This document shows positions 29,547-37,929 of a stretch of DNA of 64,000 bases, in pieces. This DNA comes from Planctomycetota bacterium (GTDB lineage: Bacteria > Planctomycetota > UBA1135 > GCA-002686595). The position numbers and the translations under genes are program-made. The DNA lies in assembly GCA_020853575.1 (NCBI GenBank), contig JADYYP010000062.1, forward strand, positions 1-64,000, read 5' to 3'. The notes below the pieces were generated by a model. It was not told the DNA's origin. It saw only the letters and a list, made by a program, of their open reading frames with translations, and ran no database searches. Every line of letters begins with the position of its first letter. Position 1 is the stretch's first letter.

Positions 29547-30707
29547 CTACTCGAACGTCCCGCGCACCACGGCGGCCGCGTTGCGCACGTGCCAGCGTCC
29601 CAGCGCCATGACGTCGCGCACCGCGTGCGCCTCGTCGAGCACGACCAGGTCCGCATCCGCTCCCAGCGCGACGCGTCCCTTGCCGCGCAAACGCAGCAGC
29701 TCCGCGACATTCGAGGTGAACGCCGGCAGAACGTCCTCCAACGGCCAGTCGGCGTCCAGCAACTCGGCCAGCGTGGCAGCGAGCGCCGCCGGGTCGCCGA
29801 CGCCCCAGCGCGCGACGCGTCCGTGGCCATCGAACTCGGGCAAGCAACCGCCGCCGTCCGAGCTCACCGTCACGCGCGCTGGGTCGCACTCGGACTCGAG
29901 GAAACGCGCCAATGCGTCGCTCGCGCTCCACTCGTCCGCGTCCTTCTCCACGGGGTACGCGGTGATGTCGATCGTCACGCCGTGCTCGGCGAGGTCCAGC
30001 GCCTCGTCGAACAGGGCGCGCTTTCGATTCACGTGCGTCGGATGGAAGACACGCGCGGGCAGCTCGCTCACCGCCAGCGCCTCGCGCACGAAGGCCAGTC
30101 CCCGCGGACCATCGCCCAAGTGCATGTGCAGCACGCCGGCCTTGCCCGTCATCAGGCCCGCAACGTGGCATTCGGCGGCGACGCGCAGCACTTCGTCGAG
30201 CGTCGGTTGACTGGAGCGGTGATCGCTGAGCGCGAGCTCGCCGAAACCGATGATGCGATCGACGTGCACGATGTCGCCGCGCACCGAGCCGGTCAGCGTC
30301 ATCGGCGGCAAGTGATAGCCCCCGGTCCAACACCACGCGCTGAGGCCCTCGTCGAGCAGCGCGCGCGCGCCGGCGACGAGCTGCGCCGTCGTGCGCACGC
30401 AGTCGTCGGTCCCGAGCAGTCCGACCACGCTGGTCACGCCGCCGCGCGTGAAGCGCGAGAGTGCGACAGGAGGAACGCGGCTGGCGTAGCCCGCCTCACC
30501 GCCGCCGCCGACGATGTGCGCGTGGCCGTCGATCAATCCCGGAATCAGCCGACGGCCGTCGAGGTCCGTGACGACGAGCCCGAGCTCGTCGGGTATCCGC
30601 GGCTCGTCTGCGCCGATCCACAGGATCTTCCCGCCGCCGATCAACAGGTTGCGCCGACCGAGGGGCTCGGGTGCATACACGTCCGCGTCGAGCAGCAGTT
30701 CCAGCAT
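29547..30707 (-). CDS. iadA: Beta-aspartyl (isoaspartyl) dipeptidase, amidohydrolase family, 386 aa
   Basis: The metal-binding HAH is at residues 62-64 in PGLIDGHAHIVGGGGE, a motif specific to IadA. MTGKAGVLHMHLGDG and VFHPTHVNR supply further ligands, and SSDGGGCLPEFD is the late Asp-containing signature. The enzyme hydrolyses isoaspartyl dipeptides arising from damaged proteins. The ATG at 30707 is chosen because a TACGAT -10 box ends eight bases before it; an ATG at 30731 would overlap that box. It is transcribed with a downstream outer-membrane protein of DUF5916 type. Confidence 0.9.
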   Translation of the reverse strand: MLELLLDADVYAPEPLGRRNLLIGGGKILWIGADEPRIPDELGLVVTDLDGRRLIPGLIDGHAHIVGGGGEAGYASRVPPVALSRFTRGGVTSVVGLLGTDDCVRTTAQLVAGARALLDEGLSAWCWTGGYHLPPMTLTGSVRGDIVHVDRIIGFGELALSDHRSSQPTLDEVLRVAAECHVAGLMTGKAGVLHMHLGDGPRGLAFVREALAVSELPARVFHPTHVNRKRALFDEALDLAEHGVTIDITAYPVEKDADEWSASDALARFLESECDPARVTVSSDGGGCLPEFDGHGRVARWGVGDPAALAATLAELLDADWPLEDVLPAFTSNVAELLRLRGKGRVALGADADLVVLDEAHAVRDVMALGRWHVRNAAAVVRGTFE

Positions 30708-30715
30708 GAACAGCG

Positions 30716-30721
30716 ATCGTA
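30716..30721 (-). promoter_or_regulatory. Probable -10 box (TACGAT), leaderless, for iadA
   Basis: The minus strand reads CGCTACGATCGCTGTTCATG. The hexamer ends eight bases before the ATG. It also argues against the more distal ATG at 30731, which lies upstream of the box. Confidence 0.5.
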
Positions 30722-30914
30722 GCGGCGACACACGGGACTCACCACCGCGAGCGCGCGCTCGAGCTCGACTCGCGCACGCGGCGCTTGGTCCCGTCCTCGC
30801 GTCGAGCCCGTTTTGATCGGACCCGCCGCGCGTGCGCGGACGTTCACGAGTCGCACGAGCGCGTGCAGGTCGCGCTCGGCACTACCAACGAATCCATCGA
30901 AGCAGGTGATCGAC

Positions 30915-32672
30915 ATGTTGCAGTCTCGTTCCGTTTCCAGGCTCGTTTCCAGCGTTTTCGCGGCGTCGGCGCTCACGGTCGCAGCACGCGCGCAGGGACT
31001 TCCCGTGACACTGTGGTCGCAGAATGGCCCGGCCTTCCCAGGCGCGAATTTCGGCGAGGGAGTCGCAGGTCTCGGCGATCTCGACGGCGACGGGAAATCC
31101 GACTGGATCGTCGGTGCCCCGGGCCTGACCGTCAGCGGACTCTCCGCCGCTGGGCGCGCGACCGTGTACTACTCGAGCGGTGCGACGCCGGTGCAACTCG
31201 ACGGCACGACCGCGTTCGAGCGCTTCGGTGCCTCGCTCTCGAGCGCCGGTGACCAGAACGGTGACGGCAAGCCCGAGTTCCTCGTGGCCGCTCCGAACCA
31301 CTCCAGCAGCGGCATGGCGCTGCGCGGGCGCATCGCGTTGTACGACGGCGCGACGTGCGCGCTGATCACGCAGTGGTGGGGCCTCGCCGCCAACATGCAG
31401 TGGGGCGTGACGATGTGCACGCTCGGCGACCTGGACGGCGACGGCAAGAGCGAATACGCCTTCAACGGAAACACGTTCTCGACCGCGTTCGCGCCGCTCC
31501 CCGCGATCTACGTGATGAGCGGTGCGCTCAATCAGGTGTACTGCACTCAGATCTCGTTCGCCAACACGCCGAACTCCGCTCCCTACGACATCGACAGCGC
31601 AGGTGACATGAACGGAAACGGCGCGGCCGACCTGATCGTCGGCCGTGGCGCGGACACGCAGGTCTACGCGCTCCCGAACGTCTTCGGCGGCGCGACGAGC
31701 CTGATGTTCACGATCCCCGTGCGTGGCGAAGTGGTCGCCGGCCCGGGTGACGTGAACGCCGACGGAGTGCGGGACATCGCGATCGCCAATCGAAACCTCG
31801 GGCCGCTGGGCGGCCTGCAGGGCTTCGTCGGCGTGTACTCCGGAGCAACGCAGGCACAGCTGTGGAGCGTGCTCGGCAGCGGCGGGCAGGACGAGTTCGG
31901 CGCGTCGATGTGCGCCATCTCCGACTTCAGCGGCGACGGCGCGGGAGAGCTCGTGGTCGGCGCGCCGCAACGTCAGTCGGGCTTCCTGGGCACGGGCTAT
32001 GTGCGCGTGCTCTCGGGCGCGAATGGCGTCAAGCTCGCCGAGTGGATCGGTACGGGCAGTCCGTCGAATCCCGCGCAATTCGGCTCGTCGGTGGCCAACG
32101 CAGGCGATGTCGACGGCGACGGCAAGCAGGACTACCTGATCGGCGACCGAGGCCGCGATCTGGGCACGCAAATCGACGCGGGCTTCGCGATGATCGCCAA
32201 GGGCGCGCTGGCCGGCGCCACGGTCGGCACGCAGTTCTGCCACTGTCCGCCGTCGAGTCCCGCGGCTTGCGGCAACACCCACAACGGACTCGGCGGATGC
32301 CTCAACACGCTGGGAACACCCGGGCTCCTCGCGGGCTTCGGCACTGCGAGCGTCACGGCCGACGATCTGTTCTTGGTCGCGAGCGGCCTGCCCGCATCGT
32401 CGACGGTGTTCTTCTTCTCGGGCACGGCGTCGGCGGCTCCAGGATTCCCGCTGTACAGCGGATTGATGTGCGTCACCGGCACGATCACGCGCCTTCCGGC
32501 AGTGACCGCGTCCAATGGAGTCGCGGTCAAGGGCCCGCACCAGCTCGCGGCGCAAGGCGGCTACCTCGCCGGCACCACCGCGTTCTTCCAGGCTCAGTAC
32601 CGCAACATCAACGGACCTTGCGGTGCCAACGCGAACCAGACCAACGCGCTGGCGGTGACCTTCACGCCGTGA
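30915..32672 (+). CDS. Secreted FG-GAP repeat protein with planctomycete Cys-bearing C-terminal domain, 585 aa
   Basis: A signal peptide (1-27, ending ARAQ) precedes seven FG-GAP/integrin-type calcium-binding repeats, each with a D-x-N/D-x-D-G core: GDLDGDGKSDWIVGAPG, GDQNGDGKPEFLVAAP, GDLDGDGKSEYAF, GDMNGNGAADLIVG, GDVNADGVRDIAI, SDFSGDGAGELVVGAP and GDVDGDGKQDYLIG. They should form a beta propeller. The last 150 residues form a separate domain beginning GTQFCHCPPSSPAACG, with paired cysteines at both ends (CVTG, GPCGANANQTNAL). I recognise this module as recurring at the end of secreted proteins of marine planctomycetes, possibly as an anchor or sorting domain. It is divergent from iadA across a 207-base spacer. 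Confidence 0.85.
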   Translation: MLQSRSVSRLVSSVFAASALTVAARAQGLPVTLWSQNGPAFPGANFGEGVAGLGDLDGDGKSDWIVGAPGLTVSGLSAAGRATVYYSSGATPVQLDGTTAFERFGASLSSAGDQNGDGKPEFLVAAPNHSSSGMALRGRIALYDGATCALITQWWGLAANMQWGVTMCTLGDLDGDGKSEYAFNGNTFSTAFAPLPAIYVMSGALNQVYCTQISFANTPNSAPYDIDSAGDMNGNGAADLIVGRGADTQVYALPNVFGGATSLMFTIPVRGEVVAGPGDVNADGVRDIAIANRNLGPLGGLQGFVGVYSGATQAQLWSVLGSGGQDEFGASMCAISDFSGDGAGELVVGAPQRQSGFLGTGYVRVLSGANGVKLAEWIGTGSPSNPAQFGSSVANAGDVDGDGKQDYLIGDRGRDLGTQIDAGFAMIAKGALAGATVGTQFCHCPPSSPAACGNTHNGLGGCLNTLGTPGLLAGFGTASVTADDLFLVASGLPASSTVFFFSGTASAAPGFPLYSGLMCVTGTITRLPAVTASNGVAVKGPHQLAAQGGYLAGTTAFFQAQYRNINGPCGANANQTNALAVTFTP

Positions 32673-32698
32673 CCCTGGATCGGCCGACTCTCCACGCC

Positions 32699-32729
32699 GC
32701 GCGCGCCTCGGCATCACCGGGGCGCGCGC
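32699..32729. terminator. Hairpin between convergent FG-GAP and upp genes
   Basis: GCGCGCGCC pairs perfectly with GGCGCGCGC around a 12-base loop. It lies in the 64-base gap between two convergent genes and could serve both. Confidence 0.5.
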
Positions 32730-32736
32730 CTTGCGT

Positions 32737-33552
32737 TCAACACCACGCGTTGTTGAGCACCTCGCCCATGCCGCCGGCGCCGGGGACGATGTAGCCCTTG
32801 TCGTTGAGGCCGCGTTCCTCGCTCCAACGCTGTCCGGGGATGCAGGCGAGCACGTCGGGCGCCGATAGGCCGCGATCGAGACGCGCGGTGTAGATCACGA
32901 TGTCATCGAACGCGTCGAGCACGGCGCGCAGGTACTCGGGTGTCGCGATCATCGGCATGGCCACGATCCGCGCGGGTTTGCCGTGCTTTTCGTGGTAATG
33001 GTGCACCGCGCGGATGGTGGTCGAGCCCGTCGCCCCCATCGGATCGGGCAAGAGCAACACTGCGCCGTCGACCGGACCGCCGATCTTCGAGCCGGACAGG
33101 TCGACGCCGCACACGTGTCCGGCGGCATCGGCGAGCCGCGCCATGTTGAGGTGATCGAGGCGCACGTTCTCGTCGGGCAAGACGGCCGTCAGCATCTCGA
33201 AGCACACTTGGCTGGGCACGATTCCCGCGCGGATGATGTCGACGATCACGATCTTCGTCGCTGGATCGATCACATCGCCGCGGTACACGCCCTCGCCCGG
33301 ATGCAGGTCCTGCATGCGCGTCGGCTCTTCGGTGCGCACGCTGGGCAAGTCGTGGCCGGCGACGTTGGCCAACATGATCTGGTAGATGCGGCGCAGCGTG
33401 GCGGTCATCTCCGGATGGCGGATGCGCTTGCCCGAGAGCTTGGCCAAGGCCGTCAGCAGGTACAGGTTGTCGAGGATGTGCACCTTCGGGCCGTAGCGAT
33501 GCTCGAGCTCCCAGCCGCCGACCTCGTGCTTCGTCGCGCCACCGTTCGCCAT
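32737..33552 (-). CDS. upp: Uracil phosphoribosyltransferase, 271 aa
   Basis: The PRPP-binding loop is LLPDPMGATGSTT, and the C-terminal LNDKGYIVPGAGGMGE corresponds to the uracil-recognising end of Upp. DIIRAGIVPSQ, GVYRGDVIDP and VVDIIRAG are further family positions. The enzyme salvages uracil to UMP. At 271 residues it is about 60 longer than typical bacterial Upp, with extra sequence at the N-terminus and around residues 195-215. It sits 13 bases after an aminotransferase gene on the same strand, so they form one transcript. No pyrR-like or uracil permease gene is adjacent. Confidence 0.85.
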   Translation of the reverse strand: MANGGATKHEVGGWELEHRYGPKVHILDNLYLLTALAKLSGKRIRHPEMTATLRRIYQIMLANVAGHDLPSVRTEEPTRMQDLHPGEGVYRGDVIDPATKIVIVDIIRAGIVPSQVCFEMLTAVLPDENVRLDHLNMARLADAAGHVCGVDLSGSKIGGPVDGAVLLLPDPMGATGSTTIRAVHHYHEKHGKPARIVAMPMIATPEYLRAVLDAFDDIVIYTARLDRGLSAPDVLACIPGQRWSEERGLNDKGYIVPGAGGMGEVLNNAWC

Positions 33553-33565
33553 GGCCCGTGCTCCC

Positions 33566-34816
33566 CTACTTCCCAGCCGCCTCGAGTCCGTACGCCAACG
33601 CCTGCACGAGCCGCGGCACATCGCGCGCGGGTGTCGAGCACAACGCGACGCGCACGGCGCCAGAGATCGGCACGACGAACACACCCAGCTCGCGCATGCG
33701 CGCCGCGGTCTTCTCCGGTGCCGGCGTGAACACCGACACGAAGAAGCCACCCTCGTAGCGCGGATAGGCCAGCCCCGCGCCGCTCGCGGCAGCGTTGAAG
33801 GCCCGCACGCGCTCGTCGAGCACGGCGCGCAGCACGTCGCGCTCGCGGTCCGCGCGCGCGCGCAGCGTCGCATCGTTCAAGAGCGAGCTGATCGCCAACA
33901 TGCCCGCGTGGTTGCAGTTGGACCAGGTGCCGCGGCACGAGAACGAGAGCGCGTTGGTCACGCGCCTGCGCTCGTCCGCGTCCGGGTGAACCGCCACCAG
34001 CGCTCCGACGCGCGCGCCGTACTGCGTGAACGACTTCGAGGCGGTCCAGGCCACCAGGAGCAGCGCTTCGCCGACCAGCGGGGCGACGTGCTCGACCCAC
34101 TCGTTCGCGCGCGCGCCGCCGAACTTCGCGTAGGCGTGGTCGACGAGCAGTGCCACCGGCGCGCGTTCCGCTGCGGCGCGCACGACGCGCACGACCTCGT
34201 CCCACTCGGCGCTGTCGAGCGAATAGCCCGTCGGATTGTGGCAGGGCGAGTTGAGCAGGATCAGGGCGCGCTTCTGGGTCGCGATCTGGCGCTGCACCGC
34301 GCCGTGGAAGGCGTCGGCGTCGAAGCGCGCGTCGCGTCCGAACATCCTGAAGGTCTCGACGCGCCGTCGCGTGTGCTCGGCGAGCGTTTGGTACGGCCCC
34401 CAATGGAACTCGGTCGTCAGCAGCGCGTCACCGGGCTCGAGGAAGTTGACGATCGCGTGGTGCAACGCTCCCGTGCCGCCCGGGGTCGCTGCGGCCAGCG
34501 ACCATGAGGCCAACTCGCCGTTCCCGAACAGGTCGCCGATCACGGCCGAAAGGAAGCCTGGCTCTCCGGCGATCGGAGCGTAGGCTGCGGCGCGCCTGGG
34601 TTCGACTGCGCGCAGGACCTCGGAAACGCAGGGCATCACCGCCAGCATCCCATCGTCCTGCATCAACGCGCCCAGTGTGGCGTTGACCACCGACTCGCCA
34701 GCGCGCGCGCGGCGCTGCGCCTCGGCGTTGAGCGCGAAGATCGGATCGTCCGAAGGGCGATGCTGCGCGTCGGCGACGAGGAACGGGAATGGAGCGCGAG
34801 TCGAGGCGCGGGGCAT
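33566..34816 (-). CDS. Class I/II aminotransferase, aspartate/aromatic type, 416 aa
   Basis: A fold type I PLP enzyme. ATPGGTGALHHAIVNFLEPGD is the cofactor phosphate region, LLNSPCHNPTGYS holds the substrate/PLP Asn-Pro, LLVDHAYAKFGG holds the Asp that pairs with the pyridine nitrogen, and TASKSFTQYGARVG contains the PLP lysine. The C-terminal GVFVVPISGAVRVALCSTP has the carboxylate-binding Arg. The ALNAEAQRRA N-terminus and the SKSFTQYGARVG wording resemble aspartate/tyrosine aminotransferases. The exact substrate cannot be read. A TATCCT -10 box lies about 80 bases upstream, and upp follows after 13 bases. Confidence 0.85.
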   Translation of the reverse strand: MPRASTRAPFPFLVADAQHRPSDDPIFALNAEAQRRARAGESVVNATLGALMQDDGMLAVMPCVSEVLRAVEPRRAAAYAPIAGEPGFLSAVIGDLFGNGELASWSLAAATPGGTGALHHAIVNFLEPGDALLTTEFHWGPYQTLAEHTRRRVETFRMFGRDARFDADAFHGAVQRQIATQKRALILLNSPCHNPTGYSLDSAEWDEVVRVVRAAAERAPVALLVDHAYAKFGGARANEWVEHVAPLVGEALLLVAWTASKSFTQYGARVGALVAVHPDADERRRVTNALSFSCRGTWSNCNHAGMLAISSLLNDATLRARADRERDVLRAVLDERVRAFNAAASGAGLAYPRYEGGFFVSVFTPAPEKTAARMRELGVFVVPISGAVRVALCSTPARDVPRLVQALAYGLEAAGK

Positions 34817-34896
34817 CGTGAGGGGCGTCGTGGAAAGCGTCCAGCGACGTCGTGGAGGGTCACGGAGTCGCCTGCGGACGCGAGGATCGGCGAAAG

Positions 34897-34902
34897 AGGA
34901 TA
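34897..34902 (-). promoter_or_regulatory. Possible -10 box (TATCCT) for the aminotransferase-upp transcript
   Basis: The minus strand reads CGGCTATCCTCTTTCG, 80 bases upstream of the ATG. It would give a leader of roughly 74 bases. Confidence 0.35.
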
Positions 34903-35013
34903 GCCGAAGAGTTGCGATCGTGCCTCCATCGAGCGCGCACCCCCGAGCGCGCCGTGGATCGGCCGCTCGCAGCGCGCGCGGGCCACGACCAGGGCGCGCG
35001 CTACTGCCGCTCG

Positions 35014-36168
35014 CTACCCGCCGAGCAGCGCACGTTGGATCGCGTCCAAGGCCTCGCGCTCCCGCGGCTCGAGGGCGCGGTCGACGTACGTGCGGTGATC
35101 GTGCGAGCGAATCCCGCGGATGGCGAGGAAGCGGTCGTACCACGGTCGCGACTCGGCGATTCCGTAGAGGAAGTCGGCCGAATGCGCCGCGATCCAGGCC
35201 GCTTCGTCGTCGAGCGGATCGATCGCCAGCACCTTCAGCGCGCGATAGCCCGCGCCGCGCATGCGGTCGTGCTTGGCGAGCTTGCGGATCTCGTCGGGAG
35301 CCGCGCGGCCCTGCTCGGTGTCCGGCAACTGCTGCAGCGCCTCCTCGCGCAGCGGCACGGACTCCTCGAACACTCGCGCGCGCCACTCGAGCAGCGCGCG
35401 CAACTCGCCGCGCAGGCGCAACGTGAACAGCGCACGCTCCATCGACTGCGCCATCTTCCACGCGCCCTCGACCTCGCGTTGCACCGCGGCGCGGCGCACG
35501 CCCTCGCCCTCGGATGCGGTCGCGACGGCGAGCAACGCGTCCGCGCGTCGGTCGACGTCGACGTCTTCGTCGACTTGGCGCAGCGCGAGCAAGTCGTTGC
35601 GCATCGATCGCAGGAGCGCCGCGGACAAATCGACCCGCGCCGCGATCGCTCCTGCGTCGGCCTGCGAGAGCAAGACGAATCCGTCGCACGCGCCGCGCAA
35701 CACCGCCATCGAGCGCCGGACCTCGCGCACTTCGAGCGCGAAGGTCTCGAGCACGCGAGCGCGCGCACGGAAACGCGAATCGACCAGCATGCGCGCCAAG
35801 GCGCGCGACTGGGCTCCACCGCGCGTGAGCACGTCGAAGGGCTCGCGCTCCAGGTCCGCGAAGCGCTCGTGCAACGCCTCCAGCGTGGGCTCCTGGGTGC
35901 GCGGCAGCACGTCGACGTAGCCGCGCGCGCGGTAGCGTTCGAGCGTCGACGCGCCGAGCACCGCGACCTCGGTTGCGAGCCCGTCGAGATCGGCCAGGAA
36001 GGCCTGGTCCTCGGCCTTGGCCGAGCGCATCAGCGACAGCGCTTCCGAGGCCTTGATCGCCGCGCCGAATCCGCGTTTGCCATCGGGAGCGACCCCGCCG
36101 TCCAGGGCGTTGGCGCACAGCGCGCACGCCGCGATCATCCACCCGCCGATCCAGTGCTGCTTGCCCAC
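35014..36168 (-). CDS. Hypothetical exported helical protein, 384 aa
   Basis: No family recognised. A GTG start at 36168 gives VGKQHWIGGWMIAACALCANALDGG, a hydrophobic N-terminus that looks like a signal peptide. The rest is almost entirely amphipathic helix rich in Arg, Glu, Leu and Ala, with alternating charged heptads (about 120-330), suggesting long coiled coils. A C-terminal stretch (SAFFLYGIAESRPWYDRFLAI-like, here ADFLYGIAESRPWYDRFLA) is more globular and ends in LGG. The GTG start is uncertain because the frame stays open further upstream. It is the last gene of a leftward set with the HhH-like protein. Confidence 0.5.
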   Translation of the reverse strand: MGKQHWIGGWMIAACALCANALDGGVAPDGKRGFGAAIKASEALSLMRSAKAEDQAFLADLDGLATEVAVLGASTLERYRARGYVDVLPRTQEPTLEALHERFADLEREPFDVLTRGGAQSRALARMLVDSRFRARARVLETFALEVREVRRSMAVLRGACDGFVLLSQADAGAIAARVDLSAALLRSMRNDLLALRQVDEDVDVDRRADALLAVATASEGEGVRRAAVQREVEGAWKMAQSMERALFTLRLRGELRALLEWRARVFEESVPLREEALQQLPDTEQGRAAPDEIRKLAKHDRMRGAGYRALKVLAIDPLDDEAAWIAAHSADFLYGIAESRPWYDRFLAIRGIRSHDHRTYVDRALEPREREALDAIQRALLGG

Positions 36169-36263
36169 GACAACCTCGAGTCGAGTTCGAATCCCCGCGC
36201 CTGCCCCGCGGCCGCGATCGGTGTACCCCGTGCCCCTGGCAGAGTCACGGGCGCTTTCGGCGG

Positions 36264-36908
36264 TCACCCGAATGGCCCGGCGGAGCCCTCGATCGGCGCG
36301 GCGACCGGTTTGGCGCTCCAGGCCTCCAAATCGCGCTGCAGATCGGGCTCGGGCACGGTCACCGCTGGTTCCGCGGGCGAGAAGCTCTGAACGGAAGACG
36401 CGCTCGGGCGGCGCGCCAGCGGCTGCAGCGTCTCGCGCTGCGGCTCGGCGGTCTCGCGCTCGACGGCCAGCGTGTCGAGCAAGCGCCGCGCGAGGAACTG
36501 GAGTCTCATCACCCGTGTGACTCCGCACTCCAGGCTGAGCGACACGTCGAGCGGCTCGACGGCAGCCAAGTCCTCGAGGCTGATCACACCGAGACTGCGC
36601 AGCGCCACGCACACTTGCAGGTCGAGCCCGTCGATCAGCGCCGGCCTGAGGGGCGACGCCGCACACAGCTCCGGTTCCACGATCGTCTCGCCGTCCTCGG
36701 GACGAACCTCGTCGCAGCGCGATGCAAGCTCACGCGCCTCGCGCTGGAAGCGCCGCGCGGAGTCGAGGCCAGTGCGCAACACGGCCGCCAAGTCCTCGAC
36801 TCTGCACGCGTCGACATCGCTTGGGCGCGTGCACCCCGCGTCGCGCAAGCGACGCAAAGTCGCCGGACCATCGCCGTACAAATTGCAGAGCAGCGCTAGT
36901 GAGTCCAT
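36264..36908 (-). CDS. Hypothetical helix-hairpin-helix-like protein, 214 aa
   Basis: Not firmly recognised. Two repeats of a helix-hairpin-helix style are visible: GDGPATLRRLRDAGCTRPSD followed by VEDLAAVLRTGLDSARRFQR (about 12-60), and LDLQVCVALRSLGVISLEDLAAVEPLDVSL (about 95-130, quoted in parts), similar to DNA-binding or DUF4332-like modules. The C-terminal 60 residues are Pro/Ser-rich. The ATG has a good ribosome site, GGGAG eight bases upstream. It lies just downstream of two ParA/MinD-type ATPases on the same strand, so a role in DNA or chromosome-related positioning is possible but unproven. Confidence 0.5.
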   Translation of the reverse strand: MDSLALLCNLYGDGPATLRRLRDAGCTRPSDVDACRVEDLAAVLRTGLDSARRFQREARELASRCDEVRPEDGETIVEPELCAASPLRPALIDGLDLQVCVALRSLGVISLEDLAAVEPLDVSLSLECGVTRVMRLQFLARRLLDTLAVERETAEPQRETLQPLARRPSASSVQSFSPAEPAVTVPEPDLQRDLEAWSAKPVAAPIEGSAGPFG

Positions 36909-37031
36909 GCCAGTCTCCCTGAGGGAAAAACGAGCGGCTGGGGATGCGCGCGAGAGCCTTGCGGGCGCCAGCCAGCCTACGCATGCACACCGGCCAAGCC
37001 CAGACCGGCTCGCCCCAAAAAGGTCTCGGCG

Positions 37032-37859
37032 TCAGCCGCGGGACGACGCCCGGGAGGAGCGCGAGCTGACGCGCGGCGCGCCCGGCCTCGCCTCCGCCCC
37101 GTTCCCTGGAGCCCGCGCCAGCCATTCCGCGGCCAGCGCCTCGAAATCCGCGGCCGCGGCGGACCGCGGGGCGGTCACTTGAACGGGTGCGCCGAGCGCG
37201 GCCGCCTCGCGCAGGCGTGCGCTGGTGCGGATCGCCGTGTCGTAGAGCTGCGCGCCGAAACGCGCGTGCATCGCGACCAGGATCTCGCGTGCAATACGCA
37301 CGCGGCACTCGAACAAAGTCGCGAGCATGCGCACCTCGAGCACCAGGCCGTGCTCGCGCGCCACGGCGTCCACCACGGAGCGCGCACGCAGCGCTCCTTG
37401 CAGGGCGAACGCCCCGGTCTCCACGGTCAGCACCGCGGTCGAACTCGCGACGAGCGCGTTCGCGCTCAGGATGCCGGCGGCGCGCGGAGGACAGTCGAGC
37501 AACACGTCGTCGAAACTGCCCGCGAGCGTTCCCAGCGCCCGGCGCAAGCAGGTCTCGCTCGCGAGATCACGCGTCGCGAGTTCCTCGAACTCGGCGAGCC
37601 GCGCGTGCGACGGCAACACGACCACGCCCCCGGGCGCGCGGCGCAGCGCGGCGAAGGCCGGAACTCTGCCGGTCAGGACCTCGAAACTGGAGGGTGCGCC
37701 CTCCGCGTCGCACGACAGTCCCAAGGTCGCGTGCGCCTGCGGATCGAGATCGACGACGAGCACGCGACGACCGCGGCGCGCCAATTCGCCGCCCAAGTGG
37801 ATCGCGGTGGTGGTCTTGCCGCAGCCGCCCTTGTCGTTGACGAACGAGACGACGTGCAA
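37032..37859 (-). CDS. ParA-family ATPase, 275 aa
   Basis: The deviant Walker A motif KGGCGKTT is at residues 10-17 (VSFVNDKGGCGKTTTAIHL), followed by LVVDLDPQAHATLGLS (switch I) and DDVLLDCPPRAAG (Walker B). The region VETGAFALQGALRARSVVDAV matches the adaptor helix of Soj/ParA proteins. The start is a TTG preceded by GGGGG. The C-terminal 25 residues are a Ser/Arg/Pro tail. No parB or parS-like repeats are visible nearby, so it may be an orphan positioning ATPase. It is followed leftward by an HhH-like gene and preceded by a MinD/FlhG-type gene. Confidence 0.85.
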   Translation of the reverse strand: MHVVSFVNDKGGCGKTTTAIHLGGELARRGRRVLVVDLDPQAHATLGLSCDAEGAPSSFEVLTGRVPAFAALRRAPGGVVVLPSHARLAEFEELATRDLASETCLRRALGTLAGSFDDVLLDCPPRAAGILSANALVASSTAVLTVETGAFALQGALRARSVVDAVAREHGLVLEVRMLATLFECRVRIAREILVAMHARFGAQLYDTAIRTSARLREAAALGAPVQVTAPRSAAAADFEALAAEWLARAPGNGAEARPGAPRVSSRSSRASSRG

Positions 37860-37929
37860 CGCGGCCCCCTGGCTTCAGCGCCGTTCCCGCGGCGGACAAA
37901 CGCGTGTCGCGCAGGTCACACCTGGATCC

